Origin: Gonioctena quinquepunctata
Taxonomy: Eukaryota; Arthropoda; Insecta; Coleoptera; Chrysomelidae
Direction: 5' to 3'
Length of the DNA: 64,000 nucleotides
Assembly (NCBI GenBank): GCA_018342105.1
Contig: JAFIRS010001426.1
Location: 1-64,000 of the forward strand
The notes below the pieces were generated by a model, which worked only from the letters and a program-made list of their open reading frames with translations, searched no databases and was not told the DNA's origin. Of this stretch, positions 46,578 through 57,569 are shown in pieces. Each line of letters begins with the position of its first letter. Within the stretch, counting starts at the first letter, position 1. The position numbers and the translations under genes are program-made.

Positions 46578-47869
46578 GTAAGTGAAACCCTCAAAGAAAT
46601 TAAACCGGACAAAACACTTTAGAGAAACAAATCATAAAAACTTTTTTGAATCGTGGATAGCCAGAAGTTATAGAGGACTCAAGGAAATCCAGGCACCAAC
46701 TTCCTCTTTCGGTTTCACTCATGAAATTGAAATTACCATTTCCAACAGAATACATTTTCTTAGCTACAATACATTTTCAACCTGATCACATTGCATACAA
46801 TGAGCTCCATATAGTTACGCCAGTAGTATATCACAATAAGTGTACAAATAAATACAATATCTAGTATCAATAAATGGAATATTATCAACGATGCAAACCT
46901 TGGTAGCGGAAACCAATATTTTAGAAAGATGGGGTGATATGAAATCACACAGCAAAGTAGTATGAGATGAAGACTGAAATGGTTATGACGGTGATGATAT
47001 GGTGAGTATAGGATCAGTTAAAAAATAATAATTTGCCCTTACATTGATTGAACCTGCCTTAGAAGAAGTACTGGATGATCATTCTCTTGAGCAGTTGATA
47101 CAAAACATGATCATCAATATCTGAATAAATGAATTGAAGAAGAGTTCAGAAATCATGAGTTGGAATTACTTCAGAATATTATAGGTCGGTACCAGTATGT
47201 ACATGTGCAAGTAAGCAACCTTTTTGTTAATTTGTAATTTTTTTTAATGATAGTAACATATCACAAGATTTTTCCATACCTATGTTTCTGTGGATGACAT
47301 AAATTGGATGCTGGCTCATCTATATTCAGTATTCATTTAAACAACTGATATTAATTGGATTGTCTCATTTCAAAATCTTAGAATGGTTAAAGAATTGTTG
47401 AGATATAAACTTTTTTTGTTCAGCTTTGTTCTTGAATTCCTGCGTTAAGTCACACTGATCATCAACAAATTGTCACACACCGATTATATAGTTTTTTTTG
47501 CGGTAGGTAGTATTGTACTGTTAGGTCGCGCAAAGATTGCGATATACAATGATTTTATTCACTACAATATTATAAACACATTCTGAAAATTCCATTGAGA
47601 TTATGTTACCAGTTCGTTGTGGAATTATGAAAAAATCGATTATTTTCAATGGAAGCTATATTGCATCGTTATATTTTGTAGTGAGAAAAAAGTTTATTGG
47701 AAGGTTAAATCTTTGTGTTCGAGTTCTGGTGAATTTTCGAATTGACTTGAGTTTGCATAATTAGCAGGTAAGTGAGAGAACAGACTTAGATAGATCGTTT
47801 TCCATTCATTATCATACCATTTATACATATATTACCCATTCATCGAAAATGATGAAAGCAAGTATAATT
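46578..47869. other. Probable intron, no gene seen
   Basis: Follows the donor of the thrombospondin exon. No repeat or coding motif is legible; a short polypyrimidine tract occurs near 47500. Confidence 0.55.
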
Positions 47870-48000
47870 GACGGTTCGGTTGACAATGTGGGAAATTTTT
47901 GGTTATCTTCCATGCTACCAAATCGCATTATTCGGTCTGGATGGCACAGCCCAGGAAGTAGCATACCACAGGGATTCATTGTTAGGCCCTCTTTTTTTAT
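47870..48000 (+). pseudogene. LINE reverse transcriptase fragment
   Basis: Plus frame: LPNRIIRSGWHSPGSSIPQG then FIVRPSFFII, a decayed version of the 'GSxVPQGSxxGPLLFxIY' block. Immediately after the Ile-Tyr codons (TATATA) the sequence becomes a (TA)n microsatellite, which may have grown from those codons. Nothing else of the LINE is seen. Confidence 0.6.
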
Positions 48001-48026
48001 TATATATATATATTTATATATATATT

Positions 48027-48118
<92 letters not shown>
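48001..48118. repeat. (TA)n microsatellite
   Basis: TA repeats with a few TTTA interruptions, in direct continuation of the reverse transcriptase fragment. Confidence 0.95.
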
Positions 48119-48121
<3 letters not shown>

Positions 48122-48184
48122 CAGAAGGACTTCGGTCGATAGCCTATTGAATTGAATTTTTGTTCGGTTCAATAAAGTTCCTTT

Positions 48185-48189
<5 letters not shown>

Positions 48190-48256
<67 letters not shown>
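48190..48256. repeat. (TA)n microsatellite at the mariner-3 border
   Basis: Pure TA units ending exactly at the CCGGG terminus of the mariner, which targets TA. Between it and the previous array lies 'TTCAATAAAGTTCC', a polyadenylation-like tail of another repeat. Confidence 0.95.
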
Positions 48257-48257
<1 letters not shown>

Positions 48258-48835
48258 GGGGGCCATGCCTATATGTCCTTCACATATCAACCGATTTGAA
48301 TGAAATTTTGTACATGGATATAAGACACAATTTCAGATTGACAGATATATCAAAACAGAATGGACGACTTCCGGTTTCGCCAGAATAGCCACCAACTTAG
48401 ATTTTTCAAATAAAACACCCTGTATGTTTGATGTTTTTCGGATTCTACGGCTCAAATTACATAAGTTGTCGATTTTTTTTTACAATTGAGAAAACATTAT
48501 TTCTCAATTTTCTTTTAGCTTAGGAGGACTTGATCAGGTTAAACTCCATACTAATTCGCATCAGTAACTCATAAATATAGTCATTTCATCTATAAAATCA
48601 ATAACAGATCTTACAGCAGGAATTCAAATTTTCTAAACGCATTTTTAACGAAAAAATATTTTTTTCAAATGGGACCTACCCAGGGCCATCTTCTATTCGA
48701 TAGAGAATTTGATTATCAATTCTACGATATACATTTTGTACCACGTCTTTTTTGTTAAAAACTAGAAACGATCAATTATTGAATTTGTACAATATTTCAA
48801 TGATGAGATATTGATATACGGAGAATATCAGAGAA

Positions 48836-49597
48836 TTGTACATTGAATGTGGGATCATCAGGAAAAGTGCTAGAAAAGTATTGAAGAAACATAAATATCG
48901 CTCATATAAATACAGTCTGCATCAGCATCTATATGAAAATGACCCAGAACGGAGACTAGCTTATTGTAATTGGCTTTTGCGTCACCATGATTTGAATAAT
49001 GGTTTTGTTTCGAAAATACTGTTAACAGATGAGTCTAGGTTTACGAATCATGGTATGTTCAATAGGAATAATACAAGGTAATGGGCTCAAGAAAATCCTA
49101 GGTTGCTGAGAGAAAGTAATTTTCAAGAAAGATTTGGATTCAACGACTGGATAGGAATCATAGGGACACAAATCATTGGATCAATTCTTTTCAACGGGTC
49201 TTTGACGGGCCAAAGATATCCACAATTGTCAGATAACTATATTCAAAATTATATCAAAATTATATCAACGATTACCACATAATGCTAATATTGTTCGGCA
49301 ATATCTTATTGTTACCTATGGGCAGATATGGATTGGAACAAATGGTCCAACAGATGGCCAGCCATATCGCCCGATTGAACCCCTATTGTTTTTATTCATG
49401 GGGTCACATAAAATGCGAAGCATTCTCGAGGAGACCAACTTCTTTGGAGGACTTGAGAGATAGAGTTGAGCGCGCTTTTCAGGAAATTCCTGCTCACGAA
49501 CGGATAAATGTGATGAGGTGTACAATAAATAGAACTAGTCTATGTGTTCGGAAAATCGGCAAAACTTTCAACATATTATTGGTAATTAATAAATGAA
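48836..49597 (+). pseudogene. Mariner-3 transposase, N-terminally truncated and frameshifted
   Basis: Plus frame: YKYSLHQHLYENDPERRLAY, then KILLTDESRFTNHGMFNRNN with the first catalytic Asp, a stop near 49080, then WAQENPRLLRESNFQERFGF, ILFNGSLTGQRYPQLSDNY and PHNANIVRQYL after a region where the second Asp should be but is lost. WIGTNGPTD and the remains of WPARSPD follow (frameshifted), then LEDLRDRVERAFQEIPAHER to the end. The N-terminal DNA-binding half is not legible. Clearly inactive. Confidence 0.8.
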
Positions 49598-50240
49598 ACG
49601 ACTTTTCGATGGTTGTGAAACTCTTCTATTGAAAACGGGATAATAGTATTGTGAGTAATAATTTGTACGTTGAATGTTTTACTCTTTCAGTCGATAGATT
49701 TATTCAAACAATTTGATTATATTGAATTTATATTTTCTGTAATGGGTTTATGATCATTACATATTGTCAAGTCGATATATTTTTGGTAATTCATTGTTAC
49801 CATTCTGAAGTGAAGTTTGAAAAAATTAATAGATGTCATGTTGCCTACCAATTTTTTCAGATGGATTTCATTTTGTTAGATGGCTCTCTACGTTTTGAAC
49901 AAAAAGAAAGTGGTGCATAATGTATATCGTTGAATCGGTAATTAAATTCTCTATCGAATGGCAAGATGGTCCTCGGTAGGTACCATTTGAAAAAAAAAAC
50001 ATTTTTTCCTTAAAAATGCGTTTAGAAAATTTCGATTCCTGCTGTAGGATTTGTTATTGGTCTTATGGGTAGTACATAGTTATATGTGAATTAGTATATA
50101 TAATAATAATAATAAAACCGTTCATTTCAGTAACATGTGAATAAAGTAGTACAAGTAAGTAAAAAGGTAGGAAGTAAACGTAATACGTCACGAAAGCATC
50201 GCTTGTGTGTGACAGACATAGCTATAATAAACAAATTGAA
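49598..50240. other. Mariner-3 3' part and inner TIR
   Basis: Non-coding. 49900-50075 is the inner portion of the right TIR ('CAGCAGGAATCGAAATTTTC' in reverse complement). After 50080 unrelated inserted repeats begin. Confidence 0.65.
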
Positions 50241-50430
50241 AATACAATAATTAAAAAAAAATACAATTGAAAAAAAAATACAATTGAAAAAAAAATACAA
50301 TTGAAAAAAAAATACAATTGAAAAAAAGTTGTAGTTATTATAAATAACATTTTTATAAATAACATTTAGGTAAATAACATTTAGATAAATAACATTTAGA
50401 TAAATAACATTTAGATAACATTTAGATAAT
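50241..50430. repeat. Two adjacent minisatellites (17 bp and about 15 bp)
   Basis: Five units of about 17 bp of the form AATACAATTGAAAAAAA (50250-50325), then about six units of the form TAAATAACATTTAGA (50339-50430). Both lie inside the insertion that splits the mariner-3 right TIR. Confidence 0.9.
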
Positions 50431-50518
50431 CCTAAAACTAACAGACAATAAATATACAATATTTCAATTCGATTTTGATAATTTATGATTTCCTAATAAA
50501 TAAGAGTAATTTTAGTGA

Positions 50519-50559
<41 letters not shown>

Positions 50560-50592
50560 TCAGAAATAACAACTGAAAATTGGTATGAACAG

Positions 50593-51515
50593 TGGGGAAT
50601 AACGGGGATCTTCAGTCAGCACAAGTGTTGAACTATGAAAAACTCGTTAATACGATGGACCGAGCTTTCGTTTCAATTTTGAAACTTCTTCAGGGTCCTA
50701 AAATATGTTAATGACATTATTGTGGAAAAAATACTAAAAATGAAGGAAATACTTACAGTTATCTGAGTGGATGATAAATGAACATTAACTTTAAAAAAAA
50801 AAACGTAAAATATTGAAAAATTTGTCGGAATGGTGTTATATCTTTGACGCTTCGAGTGACATTGAAGGATTTGAAATGACAACCTATGATTAATCGTCAG
50901 AAAAATATAAAATATGTAGTGGGTGTGTTAATGTTTATATTATATTCTTTGAGAATCATCAGTGTTAATCCATTTGTAGAAGATAACTGTAGATTTTGCT
51001 AAGATTTTCGATATCTGTTTTTTTGTTCATATTCTGATTGGATTTATTAATTTCAATCATTTCAAGAAATAATCTTTTATGAACAAAAAAACAGATATCG
51101 AAAATCTTAGCAAAATCTACAGTTACCTTCTACAAATGGATTAAAACTGATGATTCTCAAAGAATATAATATAAACATTAACACACCCACTACATATTTT
51201 ATATTTTTCTGACGATTATTCATAGGTTGTCATTTCAAATCCTTCAATGTCACTCGAAGCGTCAAAGATATAACACCATTCCGACAAATTTTTACATATT
51301 TCACGTTTTTTTTTTTTTAATTAATGTTCATTTATCATCCACTCAGATTACTGTAAGTACTTCCTTCATTCTAAGTATTTTTTTCACAATAATGTCATTT
51401 ACATATTTCAGGACCCTGAAGAAGTTTCAAAATTGAAACGAATGCTCGGTCCATCGTATTAAAGAGTTTTTCATAGTTCAACACTTGTGCTGACTGAAGA
51501 TCCCCGTTATTCCCC

Positions 51516-51516
<1 letters not shown>
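50593..51516. mobile_element. Near-perfect hairpin, 439-bp arms
   Basis: Arms at 50593-51031 and 51079-51516 are reverse complements with only scattered mismatches; the spacer is 47 bp. Both ends run into TA-rich tracts ((TA)n at 50521-50556 and 51520-51585). Each arm carries the block CCTGAAGAAGTTTCAAAATT with GAAACGA. The arms are more alike than the mariner TIR around them, so the hairpin is young or maintained by conversion. Mirror 69-codon frames lie in the arms but look like a by-product of symmetry. Confidence 0.85.

Positions 51517-51519
<3 letters not shown>

Positions 51520-51585
<66 letters not shown>
51520..51585. repeat. (TA)n microsatellite at the right hairpin border
   Basis: About 33 TA units between the hairpin and the outer part of the mariner-3 right TIR. 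Confidence 0.95.
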
Positions 51586-51588
<3 letters not shown>

Positions 51589-51946
51589 CATATATCAGAT
51601 GCATGCGTAAAGCGAGAAGAGCGTAATTAGTATAGATTGTAACCTGATCAAGGCCTCCTGGGCAAAAAAAAATGAGAAACTATTTTTTTTCAATTGTGAA
51701 ATAAAAATTTGGCAACACTGGCGTATGTTATTTGAGCCGTAGAATGCGATAAACATCAAACATACGGGGTTTTCCATTTGTAAAATCGAAGTTGGTGGCT
51801 ATTCTGACGAAACCGGAAGTCGGCCATTTTGTTCTTATATGTCTGTCAATACGAAATTGTGTCTCATATCTATGTAAAAAATTTCCTCCAAATCGGTTGA
51901 TAAGTGAAGGAGATATAGGCATAGCCCCAGTCCCATTGTCACCCGG

Positions 51947-52963
51947 TATTTATATGCCTGTTAAGGAAATTGAGTACTTTCATCAGAAGACAATATAAAC
52001 TGCTGCTATTTGATGACAGCTGAAGTGGAGGTAATATTATTTGGTAGGGATTTAATGCGAAAACAATCTCCTGATAGAATTCAGATCTAATGGTGTGATT
52101 ATTCATGCATCTTTTTCCCCACATCTCTCTTGAAATTCGATGAAGAGGGAAAAAATCTCATATATCAAATAGTACAATGCATTTCAACCCTTTCGTTGTA
52201 ACCGATAAAATTCCATACTTTTCGTTAGAAATATAATGTACGCAACATTGATATACATTACAAGGATATTATTATTTCAAATAGCTTTTATATTGTTTGT
52301 TCCATTTTTTTCATTTCTTCATTAATCAATTTCTGTGTGCAAACTGCGATATATTATAATCTAATAATGTATAATCTCAAACATGTTTCAACCAATTTTG
52401 GTATTTGAATAAGTTCCACTCAAATCGTAATAATAACATAACAATGGTAAACGGAACCTCATGAAAACGCTGACATAAATTTTCGATGTATCAGCTATAC
52501 GGCTTTTATACACTGTCCTTTTTTCACTGGCAGCTAAACACCCTCATTATAAATGCGAATCTGCGAAAAGTTGTTTATCGTCGGCTCAAATAAATTTCAT
52601 GGTAACAAACACGTTTTGATAGGACTCCATGTGTTTTCCAGTTTACTCCTCTAGTCCACTTTGTTCTATCTCGAACGATGAAATTGTTACAAAGTATCGA
52701 TGGTACAAGTACCGATTAGTGACGTGCGTTTGTCAAACCATGTTCTAATATTTATTTATTTATTTATAATACTTCCCAGGAAACAATACATGTTTATAAC
52801 AATATTAAATTTAGAGTAATAATTGACAATTCATCGATTATTGGATGTATCTAAAATACACTTGTCAAACTATCATAACTGCGTCCTGTGCCCGACTTCG
52901 GCAGCTCACCTAAAATGTTTTAGTTGCAAATAATGATAGTAATAAATGTATGTAGTTACTTAC
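51947..52963. other. No recognisable gene
   Basis: AT-rich sequence, with a short TTTA array near 52750. No conserved motif. Confidence 0.5.
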
Positions 52964-54024
52964 CTAAATGTCCATTCCATAGTCATCATCGGTATCCGAA
53001 TCAGATGAATCTTCGGGTCCCATTGAAATTACTAGAGATTCCACAGTTTGGTCAATTGAATTATCAAGATTCTGTTCTTCTGTTGATACATATTTTTTTC
53101 GTTAGTAATTTCATCAACTACGTACTGTCTGTAGTTTGCTTTGTGTTGCCTCGCAATGGATAATATTCTTTTTTTACCCTGCTATTATCATGTGGCAGAT
53201 CTTTCTGCTGTAACCAATATTGTTTTCCATTTTGATGTTGGCAACGCTTCCTTAAGCCTGGAATTGTGCATAACAATAATGGCATTCGCAGGCAACAGCT
53301 CTATCATTTGGGAAAAGCAGTCCTCAAACACATCCGCGTTCATCTCCTCGTGGTAATATTTTGTTGATTTCGAGATGAATTGCAGCAAACCACCATCGAC
53401 AAAACCATGCTCATTTCCAATATGGGTGATAATTAACCTACGCCCTTTTCCGATCGGTGCAGGTAACTTCCACGACTGCTTGGCAGGAAGTTTTTATGTT
53501 AGTGTCGACTCATGTTTTCTGCACAGAATGTCCTTCGTTGAGCCATGTTTCATTCAAATAATAAATTGTCCTTCCTACAGATCGATACTTCCTGATCGAC
53601 CTTAAATAATTTCTTCTCCAACGCACAATTCGTCTTGATCTATAAGGAGGGACTTTCTATTCTGCTTTCCCTAGGAAAAGCCTATCTTGCGTAAATGTTT
53701 TCATAATTTGGTTCTGCCTACTTGTGGTGAATCGTCGTCTTCCTGAATTGACTGTAGAACTTTCTCTATTGTTGGTATCTCTTTATTTATAGAAAAAGAG
53801 TGAACTTTCCTTCGGATGGCGGTCCTATCAAAGTCATCGATTGATAGTGACTTCCTTCCTGAATTTTGTTTTGGTGCACTAATGTCTCCACTTTTCCTCT
53901 CGTTTAAAAACCTGTAAATTGTTATTCTACTCACTCCCGTCGTATCATGCACATTAAGCACTATCGTTTTTCTCTTACAAATGTATTGGATTTAACTGGT
54001 GTAAAGTTTGCACCCGATGCCATT
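52964..54024 (-). pseudogene. IS630/Tc1-type (DDE_3-like) transposase, catalytic end deleted
   Basis: Minus strand from ATG 54024: MASGANFTPVKSN, VHDTTGVSRITIYRFLNERK (helix-turn-helix), GRKSLSIDDFDRTAIRRKVH, RRLIITHIGNEHGFVDGGLL, YYHEEMNADVFED with FSQMIELLPANAIIVM (region of the second Asp, which reads His), SRLKEALPTSKW, YVVDEITNEK, then a direct jump to an acidic C-terminus ending EDSSDSDTDDDYGMDI with a stop at 52964-52966. The block with the last catalytic residue and its Pro-rich context is missing. This family is separate from the DD41D mariners. Several frameshifts; inactive. Confidence 0.8.
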
Positions 54025-55397
54025 TTCATAAACACCACTCAAAGATCACAAAGATTAAGCAGTAGTTTGTCACGGACTCCCCTCCACAGCGAAACAGTAT
54101 TCTATTGCATTGTAGAAACTAGCCGACGCGACGGAGGAAACCCAGAATCCCTTCATTTATTTGCTTTTAATACCAACCAATGATCCTATAATGTAATTTT
54201 GTAATAATTACCGATTCTTAGAAACGAATGTACAGTTGAAGTGTATCTCGGGAATGTCCATCTAAATATTTTAGTTCAATCTGACTATTCACTATAATAA
54301 TTGTGCTAAATATTAACCTCAATTCCTTCATAAAAACAAGTGGTGAGGGGAATAGGTATTAGTATTATTATATATTTATTTTGTAGGTATTTAACCATAT
54401 TCTCATAACTTGCTCTTAAGTAAATCAGTGTTTACAGTATGTACAAACATTCGTAATAAGTATAATTGAAGTCTTACATTTTGGTAAGAAATGTAATGCC
54501 TATGGTTTATGTTTAATTTATACCTGAGACCACGAAGTCGTACTGCCTGTGAAAATTGGACAGAGTATAATTGTCCCCTCCCCCCCTGTTAACTGTTGAA
54601 CGGTTCGACGTAGAACTTTGAAAAAAACAATGTGTTGAATGATATCACCGATACTACTTTCTGAAATAAAAGACATTATGATTGCCCGATAGATGGCGCA
54701 GGGGGGCACATCATCTTGAAAATTTAAAATTGCATATGGGGTTAAGTGGCACGTCGTTGAGAAGATAATTTTCTCTTTCCAACCATCAATTTTTTTTTGA
54801 ATTTCATTAATTCTTTTTTTCACAATATGCATTTTAGATTTTGTTATGCGTATTCATGAAATAGAAAAAAAACTAGATTGTTGAAAAGAGAATTGAGTTA
54901 TCTTTCCACCGATGTACCAATTGACCCCCCATGCTGTTTGGAATTTTTAAGTTGGTGTGCTCCCCCACCCCATAATTCCAATATATCCATGTGTTATACC
55001 CTCAACTGAAGAATGCGGCTATAAAAAGGGAACGACTGTTTTATTTCGTCCGAAATTAAATTAGGAGGCGGTATGAGTTCCGACAAGGAATGTGAAAATC
55101 TCGTTGAATCATCGATATGATAGTATCACTCTTTAAAAATATCTCATGAATATGTTATGACGTAAAACTCACAACAGGCCACTGAATTACGACAGGACAT
55201 TTATTTTATGTCCAGTACTCCCAAAGCCGCGATAGATAATTAACGATTCTTCGACAGCCGGGAGGAAACATTAACTCGTAAAGAATGTGATTGAAACGTA
55301 CCGCCGTGACATTAATGTCCAAAAGTATAATTCATTACCGTGAGACCACACCGCGCTTATTCAAAAACTGATGAGGGGTCATAGTGGGGGAGTTTCC
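54025..55397. other. No recognisable gene
   Basis: A minus frame at 54518-54832 (MHIVKKRINEIQKKIDGWKE) is open but unrecognised. GC rises after 54880. A TATA-like CTATAAAAAGGG is at 55019-55030 without a clear initiator. Confidence 0.45.
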
Positions 55398-55405
55398 TAT
55401 ATAAG
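55398..55405 (+). promoter_or_regulatory. Candidate TATA box
   Basis: TATATAAG in GC-richer sequence, followed 53 bp later by TCAGT, an arthropod initiator-like motif. That spacing is longer than the usual 25-30 bp, so TATA and initiator may not work together. See the candidate untranslated exon downstream. Confidence 0.25.
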
Positions 55406-55427
55406 ACTGAAGTCAAAAGTGAACGAG

Positions 55428-55797
55428 GAGATTATTAGATGGGAATTCATTCAGTGTTCAGCAAGTACAGAGAGACGTTCTGTTTTAGACTTCATATTAT
55501 GAAGCGAATTAAAGTAGTTTCATATTTCATCTAGTGAAGATGCATTTTCATATTCTGATGCGAAGTAAACGTCGACTTCGTATTTTATTCATAAAGTAGC
55601 CAATTCATCAAAAGTGGGCGGAAGAATAGTGGAAGTGTAACTTTCATAAATCATCTCAGTAATAACTCAACGAATAGAATTAATATTGGTCAAAGAATCT
55701 AAATAATCATATTACGACCAGTGAACGCTTAATAACAATCGGTAATCCAAAAGAATAATTAATTAACTGTTAAACGTGGTGTGTTCTTCAGTGGAAG
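55428..55797 (+). other. Candidate 5' untranslated exon
   Basis: Non-repetitive stretch ending in a good splice donor (GTGGAAG/GTAAGAAA at 55797/55798), downstream of the TATA-like box. No long open frame, so it would be non-coding. It might be an alternative first exon of the plus-strand ADAMTS-like gene or the start of a gene further right. Evidence is only the signals named. Confidence 0.25.
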
Positions 55798-55941
55798 GTA
55801 AGAAAATGAAACTGTTTATTTGGCAAGGTTTGTATGTAATAAGGAACTATTTCCTTATTGATTTCATAGATTGATTTGATTGATTTCTTATTTTTTATTT
55901 TTCGCAAAAGTAGAAATTAATCGTCAAAATAACTGAAGAAC

Positions 55942-56080
55942 TTGAGTTGTTGAAAATATGAACATGATGTTCATAAATTCAGATGTGGAATCATCTGCGA
56001 CTGAAAGATAAATTTTAGTCACTATCTTCCATCGTCAAGATAACCTCTAATATCTAATTGAGAATGTTTCCCTTTTCAAC
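55942..56080 (-). mobile_element. 652-bp repeat family, minimal 139-bp copy
   Basis: Both family ends with almost nothing between: TTGAGTTGTTGAAAATATG at the left (reverse complement of the right end) and GAATGTTTCCCTTTTCAAC at the right. Flanked by the exact 8-bp repeat TGAAGAAC (55934-55941 and 56081-56088). Lacks the ribozyme block. Confidence 0.8.
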
Positions 56081-56218
56081 TGAAGAACGTTATTTTATTC
56101 GGCATTCCATATTTGTTTATCATTCAAGTATATTTTATATTGAGATTCATTTGGACTTCCTATACATTTTCTCCGTAAATTATACCAGGTGTATCAATTG
56201 TTGTGTTTATATTTTAGG

Positions 56219-56237
56219 AAATACACTTAGGACTTGT

Positions 56238-56293
<56 letters not shown>

Positions 56294-56312
56294 ACAAGTC
56301 CTAAGTGTATTA
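56219..56312. repeat. Perfect palindrome with a (TA)n core
   Basis: Arms of 23-24 bp (AATACACTTAGGACTTGTAA and its exact complement TTACAAGTCCTAAGTGTATT) enclose about 48 bp of TA repeats. The whole can fold into a single cruciform. Confidence 0.95.
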
Positions 56313-57569
56313 TTGTTTCTGACCTATCTGAGATTTGTAAATGTACTGTCAAATTAAGTCCCACGCTTCATAACATACTGAGTGTGATAGCTTCTCAAGA
56401 CGCTCTGGGAGGATGTCCGGTTATTGGCCAATAGACTACTAATGCCCATTATGGTTTAGGCCTAGCTTTAACAAAAATACAAGCAATCGTAAGATTGGTT
56501 AGTCATATCAATGGTGTTGCAGGTGTGGTGTTTTAATTCGTAACACTCTGTATATGGCCAGACATATCAATTCATCTTCAGTGTTTCGCAAGCTGCAGTG
56601 TCATATCAATAGTCCTATTATAGTCTTCATTTCTAAGAGTGCTGCTGTACTTTTTCTGAAAGTTTGGGACGAATGCATTCAGTTAGACTTGTCCTGAGTC
56701 AAAGAAGTAATTTTTGTGGAAAATAAATTTCTCATTCACTTACTTTTGTCTATGTATACTTACTTTAGCCTCGTCTTTCAAGCTAGTAGTAAATAAAGTT
56801 TGAGCAGGACTTCCATAGCTGCTGTAGGGGTAGTTTTGTCTATGCCTATATCATTATCAGATGCTTGTCTCAATTCTGATAACCAAATACGATATTTCGT
56901 CATCATGAGTAAAAAATATCAAAATCATAATATCATATCTGCCTACTAAAATCCGATGGTAAACATTTACATTTAATGATTTGGGGAACATTTCGGTTCA
57001 TCCCATATTATTCACAATACGTAACTGTATTGTGGAATGCCCCTGTTCTTGTATGTTTATCTTGGAAGTTATGTTCGTAACATCCAAATTCTCATGAATA
57101 TATATGAATCTGTGGAATACTTTGGTTGCTTCTTCAGGATATGTTGATATTTTGAAACATCATCATAACTTAGTCACTTTTTCTTGTCAGGAATGAGTAG
57201 GTGATTATTATCATAAATTACATCAAAGGAAAATATTACCACCTACGTACAACAACAAACCGTACACACAAACAAAAATTCGAAATTTTGTTAATTGAGT
57301 TGATAATGGTGGAGAATTATCCATGGTACACCAACCAATGCTAGTTCATACCAGTTTTGAGATTGTATCAGCTATAGTTTTCGGAGAATTTTATGCAATT
57401 GATGAAATTATGCCACACTCATAATGACTGTGGAGGAATTTGATTTGTATCAACGATTCCAAGGTGTGTAGTATATTATGTGTGATGCCTGCCCTGTTCC
57501 TTAGTCATACACAATTATTTTAAGTTATAGGGATATTAAATAAGGGAGCACGAGAAGTTAGTTTCACTA
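56313..57569. other. No recognisable gene
   Basis: Clean sequence without repeat or coding motif. Confidence 0.5.

Larger units (their letters stand above)
48257..51946 (+). mobile_element. Mariner-3, DD41D-type, TIRs of about 490 bp
   Basis: Starts CCGGGGGCCATGCC after TA; the right end reads (reverse complement) CCGGGTGACAATGGGACTGG before TA at 51947-51948. The outer 350 bp of the right arm (51595-51946) match 48257-48560. The inner part (49900-50075) matches 48590-48745 in reverse complement, so the right arm is split by about 1.5 kb of other repeats. Landmarks are 'GTGGCTATTCTG' with CGGAAGTCG, and 'TAGAGAATTTRATTA'. It contains a decayed transposase. Confidence 0.8.

Noticed and set aside
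50656..50705. Hammerhead-like block in the hairpin arms (GGACC, CTGAAGA, GTTTC/GAAAC stem, GAAA, GGTCC on the minus strand)
   Set aside because: The outer GGACC/GGTCC pair joins the strand before CTGAAGA to the strand after GAAA. In a hammerhead those belong to different stems (I and III), so the topology is wrong and no cleavage triplet is placed.
50673..51436. Mirror 69-codon frames in the two hairpin arms
   Set aside because: The frames are identical because the arms are inverted copies; composition is low-complexity and there is no start context or homologue.
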